Shown here: in pieces, positions 38,021-50,992 of the stretch
Layout of the letters: each line of letters starts with the position of its first letter
Position numbering within the stretch: position 1 is the stretch's first letter
Assembly (NCBI RefSeq): GCF_051020985.1
Contig: NW_027475148.1
Span: 124,001-188,000, forward strand
DNA from: Nomia melanderi
Lineage: Eukaryota; Arthropoda; Insecta; Hymenoptera; Halictidae
Reading direction: 5' to 3'
Length of the DNA: 64,000 nt
Notes under the pieces: generated by a model
Database searches by the model: none
The model's input: the letters and a program-made list of their open reading frames with translations, nothing else
Told to the model about the DNA's origin: nothing
Translations under genes and position numbers: made by a program

Positions 38021-39664
38021 TATAACAGCACCCGAGATATCACCAGATATATATTGGATTTTTCCCTGACCCTGACAGTGCGGCCCCATGAGACGGTGAT
38101 TTTCTCGGCCCCTGGTGGTCCGAGGTAGATCCCGCTGCACAGATTCATGCGCCAGGGCCTCCTGCAGACAATGCACTTTGATTTATTGCGCTATCTGTAA
38201 TAGCACCCGAGATATCACCAGATATATATTGGATTTTTCCTTGACCCTGAGTGTCCGACCCCATGAGACGGTGGTTCTCTCGGCCCCTGCTGGCCCGAGG
38301 TCGTTCCCGCTGCACAGATTCATGAGCCAGGGCCCCCTGCAGATAATTCACTTTGATTTATTGCGCTATCTCTAATAGCACCCGAGATATCACCAGATAT
38401 ATATTGGATTTTTCCCTGACCCTGACAGTCCGGCCCCATGAGACGGTGGTTCTCTCGGCTCCTGCTGGTCCGAGGTCGTTCCCGCTGAACAGATTCATGC
38501 GCCAGGGCCTCCTACAGACAATGTACTTTGGTTTAATGCGCTATCTATAATAGCACCCGAGATATCACCAGATGTATGCTGGATTTTTACATGACCTTGG
38601 GCAACGGATTCCGAGTATCTGTAATTTCCTCGGCCCCAGGTGGTCCGAGGTCGTTCCTGCTGCACAGATTCATTCGCGAGCACCTCCCACAGACAATGCA
38701 CTTTGATTTATTGCGCTATCTCTAATAGCACCCGAGATATCTCCAGATATATATTGGATTTTTCCCTGACCCTGAGTGTCCGGCCCCAAGTGTCGATGGT
38801 TTTCTCGGTCCCTCGTAGTCCGAGGCCGATCCCGCTGCACAGATTCATGCGCCAGGGCCCCCTGCAGATAATTCACTTTGATTTATTGCGCTATCTCTAA
38901 TAGCACCCGAGATATCACCAGATATATATTGGATTTTTCGCTGACCCTGAGTGTCCAACCCCATGAGACGGTGGTTTTCTCGGCCCCTGATGGTCCGAGG
39001 TCGTTCCCGCTGCACAGATTCATGCGCCAGGGCCTCCTACAGACAATGCACTTCGGTTTATTGCGCTATCTCTAATAGCACCCGAGATATAACCAGATAT
39101 ATATTGGATTTTTCCTTGAACCTGACAGTCCGGCCCCATGTGTCGATGGTTTTCTCGGTCCATCGTGGTCCGAGGTCGATCCCGCTGCACAGATTCATGC
39201 GCCAGGGCCCCCTGCAGATAATTCACTTTGATTTATTGCGCTATCTGTAATAGCACCCGAGATATCACCAGATATATTTTGGATTTTTCGCTGACCCTGA
39301 GTGTCCGACCCCATGTGTCGATGGATTTCTCGGCCCCAGCTGGTCCCAGGTCGTTCCCGCTGCACAGATTCATGCGCCAGGGCCCCCTGCAGATAATTCA
39401 CTTTGATTTATTGCGCTATCTCTAATAGCACCCGAGATATCACCAGATATATATTGGATTTTTCGCTGACCCTGAGTGTCCGACCCCTTGAGACGGTGGT
39501 TTTCTCGGCCCCTGATGGTCCGAGGTCGTTCCCGCTGCACATATTCATGCGCCAGGGCCTCCTACAGACAATGCACTTTGGTTTATTGCGCTATCTATAA
39601 CAGCACCCGAGATATCACCAGATATATATTGAATTTTTCCCCGACCCTGAGTGTCCGGCCCCAT
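38021..39664 (+). repeat. 2,800-bp HOR (16 units), copy 2
   Basis: Second copy of 35221-36864. The match ends inside a unit: copy 1 continues ccatgtgtcggtgg and copy 2 continues ccatgagacggtgg. Just right of it, 39711-39860 matches 37261-37410 instead (2,450 bp; marker ggcctgctgcagacagtg with gtaatggcaccc), so the source of similarity changes partner at this junction. Confidence 0.89.
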
Positions 39665-41246
39665 GAGACGGTGGTTTTCTCGGCCCCTGGTGGTCCGAGG
39701 TCGTTCCCGCTGCACAGATTCATGCGCCAGGGCCTGCTGCAGACAGTGCACTTTGGTTTATTGCGCTATCTGTAATGGCACCCGAGATATCACCAGATAT
39801 ATATTGAATTTTTCCCCGACCCTGAGTGTCCGGCCCCATGTGTCGGTGGTTTTCTCGGCCCCTGGTGGTCCGAGGTCGTTCCCGCTGCACAGATTCATGC
39901 GCCAGGGCCTCCTACAGACAATGCACTTTGATTTATTGCGCTATCTGTAATAGCACCCGAGATATCACCAGATATATGCTGGATTTTTACATGACCTTGG
40001 GCGACGGATTCCGAGTATCTGTAATTTCCTCGGCCCCTGGGGGTCCGAGGTCGTTCCCGCTGCACAGATTCATGCGCCAGGGCCTCCTACAGACAATGTA
40101 CTTTGATTTATTGTGCTATCTCTAATAGCACCCGATATATCACCAGATATATATTGGATTTTTCCCTGACCCTGAGTGTCCGACCCCATGAGACGGTAGT
40201 TTTCTCGGCCCCTGATGGTCCGAGGTCGTTCCCGCTGCACAGATTCATGCGCTAGGGCCTCCTGCAGACAATGCACTTTGATTTATTGCGCTATCTATAA
40301 TAGCACCCGAGATATCACCAGATGTATGCTGGATTTTTACATGACCTTGGGCGACGGATTCCGAGTATCTGTAATTTCCTCGGCCCCTGGGGGTCCGAGG
40401 TCGTTCCCGCTGCACAGATTCATGCGCCAGGGCCTCCTACAGACAATGTACTTTGGTTTATTGCGTTATCTGTAATAGCACCCGAGATATCACCAGATAT
40501 ATATTGGATTTTTCCCTGACCCTGACAGTCCGGCCCCATGAGACGGTGATTTTCTCGGCCCCTCGTGGTCCGAGGTCGTTCCCGCTGCACAGATTCATGC
40601 GCCAGGGCCTCCTACAGACAATGCACTTTGGTTTATTGCGCTATCTCTAATAGCACCCGAGATATCACCAGATATATATTGGATTTTTCCCTGACCCTGA
40701 GTGACCGGCCCCAAGTGTCGATGGTTTTCTCGGTCCCTCGTAGTCCGAGGTCGATCCCGCTGCACATATTCATGCGCCAGGGCCTCTTGCAAACAATGCA
40801 CTTTGATTTATTGCGCTATCTCTAATAGCACCCGAGATATCACCAGATATATATTGGATTTTTCGCTGACCCTGAGTGTCCGACCCAATGAGACGGTGGT
40901 TTTCTCGGCCCCTGATGGTCCGATGTCGTTCCCGCTGCACATATTCATGCGCCAGGGCCTCCTACAGACAATGCACTTTGGTTTATTGCGCTATCTCTAA
41001 TAGCACCCGAGATATCACCAGATATATATTGGATTTTTCCCTGGCCCTGAGTGTCCGGCCCCATGAGACGGTAGTTTTCTCGGCCCCTGGTGGTCCGAGG
41101 TCGTTCCCGCTGCACAGATTCATGCGCCAGGGCCCCCTGCAGATAATTCACTTTGATTTATTGCGCTATCTCTAATAGCACCCGAGATATCACCTGATAT
41201 ATATTGGATTTTTCCCTGACCCTGAGTGTCCGGCCCCATGTGTCGG

Positions 41247-43457
41247 TGGTTTTCTTGGCCCCTGGTGGTCCGAGGTCGTTCCCGCTGCACAGATTCATGC
41301 GCCAGGGCCTCCTACAGACAATGCACTTTGATTTATTGCGCTATCTGTAATAGCACCCGAGATATCACCAGATATATGCTGGATTTTTACATGACCTTGG
41401 GTGATGGATTCCGAATATCTGTAATTTTCTCGGCCCCTGGCGGTCCGAGGTCGTTCCCGCTGCACAGATTCATGCGCCAGCGCCTCCTGCAGACAATGCA
41501 CTTTGATTTATTGCGCTATCTGTAATAGCACGCGAGATATCACCAGATTTATATTGGATTTTTCCCTGACCCTGACAGTCCGGCCCCATGTGACGGTGGT
41601 TTTCTCGGCCCCTGGTGGTCCGAGGTCGTTGCCGCTGTACAGATTCATGCGCCAGTGCCTCCTACAGACAATGCACTTTGATTTATTGCGCTATCAGTAA
41701 TAGCACCCGAGATATCACCAGACATATATTGGATTTTTCCCTGACCCTGAGTGTCCGGCCCCAAGTGTCGATGGTTTTCTCGGTCCCTCGTAGTCCGAGG
41801 TCGATCCCGCTGCACATATTCATGCGCCAGGGCCTCTTGCAGACAATGCACTTTGATTTATTGCGCTATCTCTAACAGCACCCGAGATGTCACCAGATAT
41901 ATATTGGATTTTTCGCTGACCCTGAGTGTCCGACCCAATGAGACGGTGGTTTTCTCGGCCCCTGATGGTCCGATGTCGTTCCCGCTGCACATATTCATGC
42001 GCCAGGGCCTCCTACAGACAATGCTCTTTGGTTTATTGCGCTATCTCTAATAGCACCCGAGATATCACCAGATATATATTGGATTTTTCCCTGACCCTGA
42101 GTGTCCGGCCCCATGAGACGGTAGTTTTCTCGGCCCCTAGTCGGCCGAGGTCGTTCCCGCTGCACCGAATCATGCGCCAGGGCTTCCTGGAGACAATGCA
42201 CTTTGATTTATCGCGCTATCTCTAATAGCACCTGAGATAACACCAGATATATATTGGATTTTTCCCTGACCCTGAGTGTCCGGCCCCATGTGTCGATGGT
42301 TTTCTCGGTCCCTCGTAGTCCGAGGTCGATCCCGCTGCACAGATTCATGCACTAGCGCCTACTGCAGACAAAGGACTTTGATTTATTGTGCTATCACTAA
42401 TAGCACCCGAGGTATCACCAGATATATATTGGATTTTTCCTTTACACTGACATTCCGGCCCCATGTGTCGATGGTTTTCTCGGTCCCTCGTGGTCCGAGG
42501 TCGATCCCGCTGCACAGATTCATGCGCCAGGGCCCCCTGCAGATAATTCACTTTGATTTATTGCGCTATCTCTAATAGCACCCGAGATATCACCAGATAT
42601 ATATTGGATTTTTCCCTGACCCTGAGTGTCCGGCCCCATGTGTCGATGGTTTTCTCGGTCCCTCGTAGTCCGAGGTCGATCCCGCTGCACAGATTCATGC
42701 GCCAGGGCACCCTGCAGATAATTCACTTTGATTAATTGCGCTATCTCTAATAGCACCCGAGATATCACCTGATATATATTGGATTTTTCGCTGACCCTGA
42801 GTGTCCGACCCCATGAGACGTTGGTTTTCTCGGCCCCTGGTGGTCCGAGGTCGTTCCCGCTGCACATATTCATGCGCCAGGGCCTCTTGCAGACAATGCA
42901 CTTTGATTTATCGCGCCGTCTCTAATAGCACCCGAGATATCACCAGATATATATTGGATTTTTCCCTGACCCTGACATTCCGGCCCCATGAGACGGTGAT
43001 TTTCTCGGCCCCTAGTGGTCCGAGGTCGATCCCGCTGCACATATTCATGCGCCAGGGCCTCCTACAGACAATGCACTTTGATTTATTGCGCTATCTCTAA
43101 TAGCACCCGAGATATCACCAGACATATATTGGATTTTTCCCTGACCCTGAGTGTCCGGCCCCAAGTGTCGATGGTTTTCTCGGTCCCTCGTAGTCCGAGG
43201 TCGATCCCGCTGCACATATTCATGCGCCAGGGCCTCTTGCAGACAATGCACTTTGATTTATTGCGCTATCTCTAATAGCACCCGAGATGTCACCAGATAT
43301 ATATTGGATTTTTCGCTGACCCTGAGTGTCCGACCCAATGAGACGGTGGTTTTCTCGGCCCCTGATGGTCCGATGTCGTTCCCGCTGCACATATTCATGC
43401 GCCAGGGCCTCCTACAGACAATGCTCTTTGGTTTATTGCGCTATCTCTAATAGCACC
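41247..43457 (+). repeat. 2,450-bp HOR (14 units), copy 1
   Basis: This 2.2-kb stretch equals 43697-45907 at exactly 2,450 bp. The only difference I found is g at 42328 versus a at 44778. It contains a B unit (41371-41428), the acgcgagatatc/agatttatatt unit, the gacatatattgg and ccaagtgtcg units, the ccctagtcggccgagg/gcaccgaatcatg unit, and the gcactagcgcctactgcag unit. Internally, about 41700-42295 is repeated at 43100-43695 (1,400 bp, eight units). Confidence 0.95.
41371..41428 (+). repeat. B-type core (B1), gggtgatggattccg subgroup
   Basis: The gggtgatgg and cctggcggtccgagg alleles define this group; copies are at 43821-43878, 46621-46678, 47845-47903 and 48545-48603. Each is followed by gccagcgcctcctgcag. 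The five copies look identical in the core, which fits their spread by the 2,450-bp and 700-bp expansions. Confidence 0.88.
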
Positions 43458-43696
43458 CGAGATATCACCAGATATATATTGGATTTTTCCCTGACCCTGA
43501 GTGTCCGGCCCCATGAGACGGTAGTTTTCTCGGCCCCTAGTCGGCCGAGGTCGTTCCCGCTGCACCGAATCATGCGCCAGGGCTTCCTGGAGACAATGCA
43601 CTTTGATTTATCGCGCTATCTCTAATAGCACCTGAGATAACACCAGATATATATTGGATTTTTCCCTGACCCTGAGTGTCCGGCCCCATGTGTCGA

Positions 43697-45907
43697 TGGT
43701 TTTCTTGGCCCCTGGTGGTCCGAGGTCGTTCCCGCTGCACAGATTCATGCGCCAGGGCCTCCTACAGACAATGCACTTTGATTTATTGCGCTATCTGTAA
43801 TAGCACCCGAGATATCACCAGATATATGCTGGATTTTTACATGACCTTGGGTGATGGATTCCGAATATCTGTAATTTTCTCGGCCCCTGGCGGTCCGAGG
43901 TCGTTCCCGCTGCACAGATTCATGCGCCAGCGCCTCCTGCAGACAATGCACTTTGATTTATTGCGCTATCTGTAATAGCACGCGAGATATCACCAGATTT
44001 ATATTGGATTTTTCCCTGACCCTGACAGTCCGGCCCCATGTGACGGTGGTTTTCTCGGCCCCTGGTGGTCCGAGGTCGTTGCCGCTGTACAGATTCATGC
44101 GCCAGTGCCTCCTACAGACAATGCACTTTGATTTATTGCGCTATCAGTAATAGCACCCGAGATATCACCAGACATATATTGGATTTTTCCCTGACCCTGA
44201 GTGTCCGGCCCCAAGTGTCGATGGTTTTCTCGGTCCCTCGTAGTCCGAGGTCGATCCCGCTGCACATATTCATGCGCCAGGGCCTCTTGCAGACAATGCA
44301 CTTTGATTTATTGCGCTATCTCTAACAGCACCCGAGATGTCACCAGATATATATTGGATTTTTCGCTGACCCTGAGTGTCCGACCCAATGAGACGGTGGT
44401 TTTCTCGGCCCCTGATGGTCCGATGTCGTTCCCGCTGCACATATTCATGCGCCAGGGCCTCCTACAGACAATGCTCTTTGGTTTATTGCGCTATCTCTAA
44501 TAGCACCCGAGATATCACCAGATATATATTGGATTTTTCCCTGACCCTGAGTGTCCGGCCCCATGAGACGGTAGTTTTCTCGGCCCCTAGTCGGCCGAGG
44601 TCGTTCCCGCTGCACCGAATCATGCGCCAGGGCTTCCTGGAGACAATGCACTTTGATTTATCGCGCTATCTCTAATAGCACCTGAGATAACACCAGATAT
44701 ATATTGGATTTTTCCCTGACCCTGAGTGTCCGGCCCCATGTGTCGATGGTTTTCTCGGTCCCTCGTAGTCCGAGGTCAATCCCGCTGCACAGATTCATGC
44801 ACTAGCGCCTACTGCAGACAAAGGACTTTGATTTATTGTGCTATCACTAATAGCACCCGAGGTATCACCAGATATATATTGGATTTTTCCTTTACACTGA
44901 CATTCCGGCCCCATGTGTCGATGGTTTTCTCGGTCCCTCGTGGTCCGAGGTCGATCCCGCTGCACAGATTCATGCGCCAGGGCCCCCTGCAGATAATTCA
45001 CTTTGATTTATTGCGCTATCTCTAATAGCACCCGAGATATCACCAGATATATATTGGATTTTTCCCTGACCCTGAGTGTCCGGCCCCATGTGTCGATGGT
45101 TTTCTCGGTCCCTCGTAGTCCGAGGTCGATCCCGCTGCACAGATTCATGCGCCAGGGCACCCTGCAGATAATTCACTTTGATTAATTGCGCTATCTCTAA
45201 TAGCACCCGAGATATCACCTGATATATATTGGATTTTTCGCTGACCCTGAGTGTCCGACCCCATGAGACGTTGGTTTTCTCGGCCCCTGGTGGTCCGAGG
45301 TCGTTCCCGCTGCACATATTCATGCGCCAGGGCCTCTTGCAGACAATGCACTTTGATTTATCGCGCCGTCTCTAATAGCACCCGAGATATCACCAGATAT
45401 ATATTGGATTTTTCCCTGACCCTGACATTCCGGCCCCATGAGACGGTGATTTTCTCGGCCCCTAGTGGTCCGAGGTCGATCCCGCTGCACATATTCATGC
45501 GCCAGGGCCTCCTACAGACAATGCACTTTGATTTATTGCGCTATCTCTAATAGCACCCGAGATATCACCAGACATATATTGGATTTTTCCCTGACCCTGA
45601 GTGTCCGGCCCCAAGTGTCGATGGTTTTCTCGGTCCCTCGTAGTCCGAGGTCGATCCCGCTGCACATATTCATGCGCCAGGGCCTCTTGCAGACAATGCA
45701 CTTTGATTTATTGCGCTATCTCTAATAGCACCCGAGATGTCACCAGATATATATTGGATTTTTCGCTGACCCTGAGTGTCCGACCCAATGAGACGGTGGT
45801 TTTCTCGGCCCCTGATGGTCCGATGTCGTTCCCGCTGCACATATTCATGCGCCAGGGCCTCCTACAGACAATGCTCTTTGGTTTATTGCGCTATCTCTAA
45901 TAGCACC
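43697..45907 (+). repeat. 2,450-bp HOR (14 units), copy 2
   Basis: Near-perfect second copy of 41247-43457. The left junction near 43696 is chimeric: bases to the left match 42296 and to the right match 41247. The right junction near 45907 switches to match 42232 onward (offset 3,675 bp, 21 units). Both junctions keep the 175-bp register, as expected for unequal exchange between aligned units. Confidence 0.94.
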
Positions 45908-46600
45908 TGAGATAACACCAGATATATATTGGATTTTTCCCTGACCCTGAGTGTCCGGCCCCATGTGTCGATGGTTTTCTCGGTCCCTCGTAGTCCGAGG
46001 TCGATCCCGCTGCACAGATTCATGCACTAGCGCCTACTGCAGACAAAGGACTTTGATTTATTGTGCTATCACTAATAGCACCCGAGGTATCACCAGATAT
46101 ATATTGGATTTTTCCTTTACACTGACATTCCGGCCCCATGTGTCGATGGTTTTCTCGGTCCCTCGTGGTCCGAGGTCGATCCCGCTGCACAGATTCATGC
46201 GCCAGGGCCCCCTGCAGATAATTCACTTTGATTTATTGCGCTATCTCTAATAGCACCCGAGATATCACCAGATATATATTGGATTTTTCCCTGACCCTGA
46301 GTGTCCGGCCCCATGTGTCGATGGTTTTCTCGGTCCCTCGTAGTCCGAGGTCGATCCCGCTGCACAGATTCATGCACTAGCGCCTACTGCAGACAAAGGA
46401 CTTTGATTTATTGTGCTATCACTAATAGCACCCGAGGTATCACCAGATATATATTGGATTTTTCCTTTACACTGACATTCCGGCCCCATGTGTCGATGGT
46501 TTTCTCGGTCCCTCGTGGTCCGAGGTCGTTCCCGCTGCACAGATTCATGCGCCAGGGCCTCCTACAGACAATGCACTTTGATTTATTGCGCTATCTGTAA
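45900..46600 (+). repeat. 350-bp two-unit tandem duplication
   Basis: A pair of units, one with gcactagcgcctactgcag, aaaggactttg, gtgctatcactaatag and cctttacactgacattcc, and one with ggccccctgcagataattc, reads from about 45900. The first of the two repeats 350 bp later, from about 46250. The left half matches 42232-42690. The second copy switches near 46520 into ggtcgttcccgctg and the flank of a B unit. Confidence 0.88.
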
Positions 46601-47264
46601 TAGCACCCGAGATATCACCAGATATATGCTGGATTTTTACATGACCTTGGGTGATGGATTCCGAATATCTGTAATTTTCTCGGCCCCTGGCGGTCCGAGG
46701 TCGTTCCCGCTGCACAGATTCATGCGCCAGCGCCTCCTGCAGACAATGCACTTTGATTTATTGCGCTATCTGTAATAGCACGCGAGATATCACCAGATTT
46801 ATATTGGATTTTTCCCTGACCCTGAGAGTCCGGCCCCATGTGACGGTGGTTTTCTCGGCCCCTGGTGGTCCGAGGTCGTTGCCGCTGTACAGATTCATGC
46901 GCCAGTGCCTCCTACAGACAATGCACTTTGATTTATTGCGCTATCTGTAATAGCACCCGAGATATCACCAGATATATATTGGATTTTTCCTTTACCCTGA
47001 CATTCCGGCCCCATGTGTCGATGGTTTTCTCGGTCCCTCGTGGTCCGAGGTCGATCCCGCTGCACATATTCATGCGCCAGGGCCTCCTACAGACAATGCA
47101 CTTTGATTTATTGCGCTATCTCTAATAGCACCCGAGATATCACCAGACATATATTGGATTTTTCCCTGACCCTGAGTGTCCGGCCCCAAGTGTCGATGGT
47201 TTTCTCGGTCCCTCGTAGTCCGAGGTCGATCCCGCTGCACATATTCATGCGCCAGGGCCTCTTG

Positions 47265-48696
47265 CAGACAATGCACTTTGATTTATTGCGCTATCTCTAA
47301 TAGCACCCGAGATGTCACCAGATATATATTGGATTTTTCGCTGACCCTGAGTGTCCGACCCAATGAGACGGTGGTTTTCTCGGCCCCTGATGGTCCGATG
47401 TCGTTCCCGCTGCACATATTCATGCGCCAGGGCCTCCTACAGACAATGCTCTTTGGTTTATTGCGCTATCTCTAATAGCACCCGAGATATCACCAGATAT
47501 ATATTGGATTTTTCCCTGACCCTGAGTGTCCGGCCCCATGAGACGGTAGTTTTCTCGGCCCCTAGTCGGCCGAGGTCGTTCCCGCTGCACCGAATCATGC
47601 GCCAGGGCTTCCTGGAGACAATGCACTTTGATTTATTGCGCTATCTGTAATAGCACGCGAGATATCACCAGATTTATATTGGATTTTTCCCTGACCCTGA
47701 CAGTCCGGCCCCATGAGACGGTGGTTTTCTCGGCCCCTGGTGGTCCGAGGTCGTTCCCGCTGCACATATTCATGCGCCAGGGCCTCTTGCAGACAATGCA
47801 CTTTGATTTATTGCGCTGTCTGTAATAGCACCCGAGATATCACCAGATATATGCTGGATTTTTACATGACCTTGGGTGATGGATTCCGAATATCTGTAAT
47901 TTTCTCGGCCCCTGGCGGTCCGAGGTCGTTCCCGCTGCACAGATTCATGCGCCAGCGCCTCCTGCAGACAATGCACTTTGATTTATTGCGCTATCTCTAA
48001 TAGCACCCGAGATGTCACCAGATATATATTGGATTTTTCGCTGACCCTGAGTGTCCGACCCAATGAGACGGTGGTTTTCTCGGCCCCTGATGGTCCGATG
48101 TCGTTCCCGCTGCACATATTCATGCGCCAGGGCCTCCTACAGACAATGCTCTTTGGTTTATTGCGCTATCTCTAATAGCACCCGAGATATCACCAGATAT
48201 ATATTGGATTTTTCCCTGACCCTGAGTGTCCGGCCCCATGAGACGGTAGTTTTCTCGGCCCCTAGTCGGCCGAGGTCGTTCCCGCTGCACCGAATCATGC
48301 GCCAGGGCTTCCTGGAGACAATGCACTTTGATTTATTGCGCTATCTGTAATAGCACGCGAGATATCACCAGATTTATATTGGATTTTTCCCTGACCCTGA
48401 CAGTCCGGCCCCATGAGACGGTGGTTTTCTCGGCCCCTGGTGGTCCGAGGTCGTTCCCGCTGCACATATTCATGCGCCAGGGCCTCTTGCAGACAATGCA
48501 CTTTGATTTATTGCGCTGTCTGTAATAGCACCCGAGATATCACCAGATATATGCTGGATTTTTACATGACCTTGGGTGATGGATTCCGAATATCTGTAAT
48601 TTTCTCGGCCCCTGGCGGTCCGAGGTCGTTCCCGCTGCACAGATTCATGCGCCAGCGCCTCCTGCAGACAATGCACTTTGATTTATTGCGCTATCT
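47265..48696 (+). repeat. 700-bp four-unit HOR, two near-identical copies
   Basis: Bases 47265-47996 match 47965-48696 at exactly 700 bp, with no difference seen before the final split at 47997 (c) versus 48697 (g). Unit order is: gatgtcacc/gacccaatgag, ccctagtcggccgagg with gcaccgaatcatg, acgcgagatatc with agatttatatt, then a B unit with gggtgatggattccg. The same four types occur in other orders in the 2,450-bp HOR, so the four-unit order is a new arrangement of older units. Confidence 0.93.
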
Positions 48697-48734
48697 GTAA
48701 TAGCACGCGAGATATCACCAGATTTATATTGGAT

Positions 48735-49052
48735 TTTTCCCTGACCCTGAGTGTCCGGCCCCATGTGCCGATGGTTTTCTCGGTCCCTCGTAGTCCGAGG
48801 TCGATCCCGCGGCACAGATTCATGCGCCAGGGCACCCTGTAGATAATTCACTCTGATTTATTGCGCTATCTATAATAGCACCCGAGATATCACCAGATAT
48901 ATATTGGATTTTTCCCTGACCCTGAGTGTCCGGCCCCATGTGCCGATGGTTTTCTCGGTCCCTCGTAGTCCGAGGTCGATCCCGCTGCACAGATTCATGC
49001 GCCAGGGCACCCTGTAGATAATTCACTCTGATTTATTGCGCTATCACTAATA
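48735..49052 (+). repeat. Single-unit tandem duplication with catgtgccgatgg
   Basis: Two successive units share catgtgccgatgg, ctcgtagtccgagg, ggcaccctgtagataattc and cactctgatttattg. Differences are cccgcggcac versus cccgctgcac, and tataatag versus cactaatag at the right end. A related unit lies near 50690-50800, with ggcaccctacagataattc. Confidence 0.85.
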
Positions 49053-49789
49053 GCACCCGAGATATCACCAGATATATATTGGATTTTTCGCTGACCCTGA
49101 GTGTCCGACCCCATGCGACGGCGGTTTTCTCGGCCCCTGGTGGTCCGAGGACGTTCCCGCTGCACATATTCATGCGCCAGGGCCTCCTACAGACAATGCA
49201 CTTTGATTTATTGCGCTATCTCTAATAGCACTCGAGATATCACCAGATATATATTGGAATTTCGCTGACCCTGAGTGTCCCACCCCATGTGTTGATGGAT
49301 TTCTCGGACCCTAGTGGTCCGAGGTCGATCCCGCTGCACAGATTCATGCGCCAGGGCCTCCTACAGATAATGTACTTTTGTTTAGTGCGCTATGTGTAAG
49401 AGCACCCGAGATATCACCAGATATATATTGAATTTTTCCCCGACCCTGAGTGTCCGGACCCATGTGTCGGTGGTTTTCTCGGCCCCTGGTGGTCCGAGGA
49501 AGTTTCCGCTGCACAGATTCATGCGCCAGGGCCTCCTACAGACAATGCACTTTGATTTATTGCGCTATCTATAATAGCACCCGAGATATCACCAGATATA
49601 TATTGGATTTTTCCCTGACCCTGTGTGCCCGGCCCCATGTTTCGGTGATTTTCTCGGCCCCTGGTGCTCCGAGGTCGTTCCCGCTGCTCAGATTCATGCG
49701 CCAGGGCCTCCTACAGACAATGCAATTTGATTTATTGCGCTATCTATAATAGCACCCGAGATATTACCAGATATATATTGGATTTTTCC

Positions 49790-50490
49790 CTGACCCTGAG
49801 TGCCCGGCCCCATGTTTCGGTGATTTTCTCGACCCCTGGTGGTCCGAGGTCGATCCCGCAGCACAGATTCATGCGCTAGCGCCTACTGCAGACAAAGGAC
49901 TTTGATTTATTGTGCTATCTCTAATAGCACCCGAGATATCACCAGATATATATTGGATTTTTCCCTGACCCTGAGTGCCCGGCCCCATGTTTCGGTGATT
50001 TTCTCGACCCCTGGTGGTCCGAGGTCGATCCCGCTGCACAGATTCATGCGCTAGCGCCTACTGCAGACAAAGGACTTTGATTTATTGTGCTATCTCTAAT
50101 AGCACCCGAGATATCACCAGATATATATTGGATTTTTCCCTGACCCTGATTGCCCGGCCCCATGTTTCGGTGATTTTCTCGACCCCTGGTGGTCCGAGGT
50201 CGATCCCGCTGCACAGATTCATGCGCTAGCGCCTACTGCAGACAAAGGACTTTGATTTGTTGTGCTATCTCTAATAGCACCCGAGATATCACCAGATATA
50301 TATTGGATTTGTCCCTGACCCTGACAGTCCCGCCTCATGAGACGGTGAATTTCTCGGCCCCTGGTGGTCCGAGGTCGATCCCGCTGCACAGATGCATGCG
50401 CCAGCGCCTACTGCAGACAAAGGACTTTGATTTATTGTGCTATCTCTAATAGCACCCGAGATATCACCAGATATATATTGGATTTGTCCC
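49790..50490 (+). repeat. Single-unit amplification, units with ctagcgcctactgcag
   Basis: Three consecutive units share tgcccggccccatgtttcgg, tttctcgacccctgg, gcgctagcgcctactgcag and aaaggactttg, spaced 175 bp. They differ at only a few bases (cccgcagcac versus cccgctgcac, gagtgcccgg versus gattgcccgg). A fourth unit has the same right half but a different left half (gtccctgaccctgacagtcc, cgcctcatgagacgg), a clear half-and-half hybrid. The next left half (about 50460-50530) repeats that new combination. Confidence 0.87.
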
Positions 50491-50992
50491 TGACCCTGAC
50501 AGTCCCGCCTCATGAGACGGTGATTTTCTCGGGCCCTGGTGGTCCGAGGTCGATCCCGCTGCACAGATTCATGCGCCAGGGCCTCCTACAGACAAGGCAC
50601 TTTGATTTATTGCGCTATCTATAATAGCATCCGAGATATCACCAGATATATATTGGATTTTTCCCTGACCTTGAGTGTCCGGCCCCATGTGCCGATGGTT
50701 TTCTCGGTCCCTCGTAGTCCGAGGTCGATCCCGCTGCACAGATTCATGCGCCAGGGCACCCTACAGATAATTCACTCTGATTTATTGCGCTATCACTAAT
50801 AGCACCCGAGATATCACCAGATATATATTGGATTTTTCCCTTACCCTGTCAGTCCGGCCCCATGAGACGGTGGTTTTCTCGGCCCCTGGTGGTCCGAGGT
50901 CGTTCCCGCTGCACAGATTCATGCGCCAGGGCCTCCTGCAGACAATGCACTTTGATTTATTGCGCTATCTGTAATAGCACCTGAGATATCAC

